Source: Ktedonospora formicarum
Lineage (GTDB): Bacteria; Chloroflexota; Ktedonobacteria; Ktedonobacterales; Ktedonobacteraceae
Assembly (NCBI RefSeq): GCF_016587355.1
Contig: NZ_BNJF01000002.1
Span: forward strand, 1,116,001 to 1,180,000
Length of the DNA stretch: 64,000 nt
Direction: 5' to 3'
Shown here: positions 63,253 to 64,000 of the stretch, piece after piece
How the letters are laid out: every line of letters begins with the position of its first letter
Numbering within the stretch: position 1 is the stretch's first letter
The notes under the pieces: generated by a model
What the model saw: only the letters and a program-made list of their open reading frames with translations
The model's database searches: none
Told to the model about the DNA's origin: nothing
Made by a program: the position numbers and the translations under genes

Positions 63253-63783
63253 TTAAGCTGTACCATGTGCTATTGCTTTTCGGGAATTAAGCCGAGCTAT
63301 TCCTGAACCGATCAACCATCCCAGTACCGCTGAGAAGAGAAGGTGGATCAGGATGAATCCATGAATTGGCAACGCTGACACGTAGCCTGAGATGGCGCTA
63401 AGGATGTTCTCATGCCGATTGAAATCTACCACAGTGATAGCTGTCGCAATGCCTCCCACTGCGCTGACAAATGCTGCAACAATCGTGACAATTAGCCCAT
63501 CGCGCATGAAGTTCGTTCTATGTGTAACCCAGTAAGCGCAGACGCTGTATCCCAGCATCGCCAGCGGATAACCAAGCGTTGCGAACCATTGGAGCCGAGC
63601 TGTGTCTGTAGAAAAGCTGTCTTTAATGAATAGGTACAGTCCTTGTGGGACATACAACCATCCTATAAGCACACCTAAAAAGACCCAGTTGCTTTGAGCC
63701 AGCCAGACAGCCGGCCAGATACCCAGCACTATTGCTACGGGAAGTGTTACAACCCAGACCGATTTTGGAATACGTCGAAACAT
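63253..63783 (-). CDS. Hypothetical five-helix membrane protein
   Basis: 176 residues with about five hydrophobic helices (VWVVTLPVAIVLGIWPAVWLA first). No recognisable family. Start 63783 (MFRRIPK) has GGAGGA upstream, better than two earlier in-frame ATGs. Followed by no gene on its strand for 120 bp. Confidence 0.7.
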   Translation of the reverse strand: MFRRIPKSVWVVTLPVAIVLGIWPAVWLAQSNWVFLGVLIGWLYVPQGLYLFIKDSFSTDTARLQWFATLGYPLAMLGYSVCAYWVTHRTNFMRDGLIVTIVAAFVSAVGGIATAITVVDFNRHENILSAISGYVSALPIHGFILIHLLFSAVLGWLIGSGIARLNSRKAIAHGTA

Positions 63784-64000
63784 ACATTTCCTCCGGCTTT
63801 TGTGTTTATCGAGATGCATTATTCTCATGTGCATAGAGAATATATCTCATCAATGGAGGCTAATGTATGGGGCAAATGAACCATATTGGTGTAAAATTAA
63901 GCTCTTGATCTTATTTCCACCAATAGCTCCAACCCAAAGAGAAAAAGGCACTATTTTAATTGGATATATCGCAAACTAAATTGCGATGGGTGGTAGCAAC
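63784..64000. other. Upstream region at the right edge
   Basis: Probable promoter of the minus-strand membrane protein; no gene seen to the edge. Confidence 0.3.

Noticed and set aside
1..64000. tRNA genes, CRISPR arrays, insertion sequences with transposases
   Set aside because: I looked for T-loop GGTTCRA-type cores, regular repeat-spacer patterns and transposase motifs and saw none; short or unusual tRNAs could be missed without a search tool.

Overview
The window looks like chromosomal DNA of a Ktedonobacteria-type Chloroflexota: a soil-type, spore- or mycelium-forming, single-membrane bacterium. This is inferred from gene content, not from a marker gene. The supporting features are a PknB-like kinase with an outer sensor domain, an LPXTG-type sorting signal together with a lipoprotein sortase, a T-box in front of thrS, two P450s, many one-component regulators (LacI, Rrf2, TetR, MarR, LysR, WYL, HxlR, GntR) and sparse operons. 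Almost every gene end carries a long, near-perfect hairpin. I found no tRNA, rRNA, CRISPR array, prophage or transposase.

Layout. 1-578: start of an HtrA-like protease running off the left edge. 774-4237: an ECF vitamin or micronutrient transporter operon (double ATPase, S component, T component). The T component is split by a one-base frameshift. 4664-7128: three genes without a known function. 7265-9674: a quinone oxidoreductase, a small heat-shock protein and a GNAT acetyltransferase. 9859-12371: a LacI regulator with flanking operators, then a GH4 alpha-galactosidase. 12612-15978: a P450, an MFS exporter and an Rrf2 regulator that shares a dyad with the exporter. 16217-19593: a UgpAEB-like sugar or glycerophosphate ABC importer without its ATPase. 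19836-24971: sortase, Ser/Thr kinase, a DUF4397 surface protein with LPGTG, and an anti-sigma/ECF-sigma pair; this may be one cell-envelope regulon. 25114-33820: LysE exporter with an attenuator-like leader, CHAP hydrolase, phosphoesterase, PhyH dioxygenase, amidase, PPOX and DUF2269 proteins under a TetR regulator, and an APH-like kinase. 34107-37826: SDR and MarR with shared operators, then thrS with its T-box. 37970-46502: glycosyltransferase, LysR with hydrolase, WYL regulator, and a heterodimeric ABC exporter. 46816-52935: pentapeptide protein, secreted HNH lipoprotein, GlsB-like protein, SigJ-type sigma with a divergent NAD(P)-binding protein, second P450, GntR. 53231-63783: HxlR (frameshifted), peroxiredoxin, two methyltransferases, four repeats spaced 40 bp apart, nitrilase-like enzyme, a membrane-anchored surface protein, a hybrid PAS/GAF histidine kinase, a PaaK-like ligase and a membrane protein.

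Three patterns stand out. First, several local regulators have operators that can be read directly: the same dyad lies in front of the regulator and its neighbour for Rrf2, TetR and MarR, and LacI has a flanking pair. Second, a family of short inverted-repeat elements with shared ends (CTTAT-CGAAAACC) sits in intergenic DNA near 4.3-4.6 kb and 53.0-53.6 kb. Third, both broken genes (ecfT, hxlR) are restored by adding one C to a run of five, which points to homopolymer miscalls or slippage.
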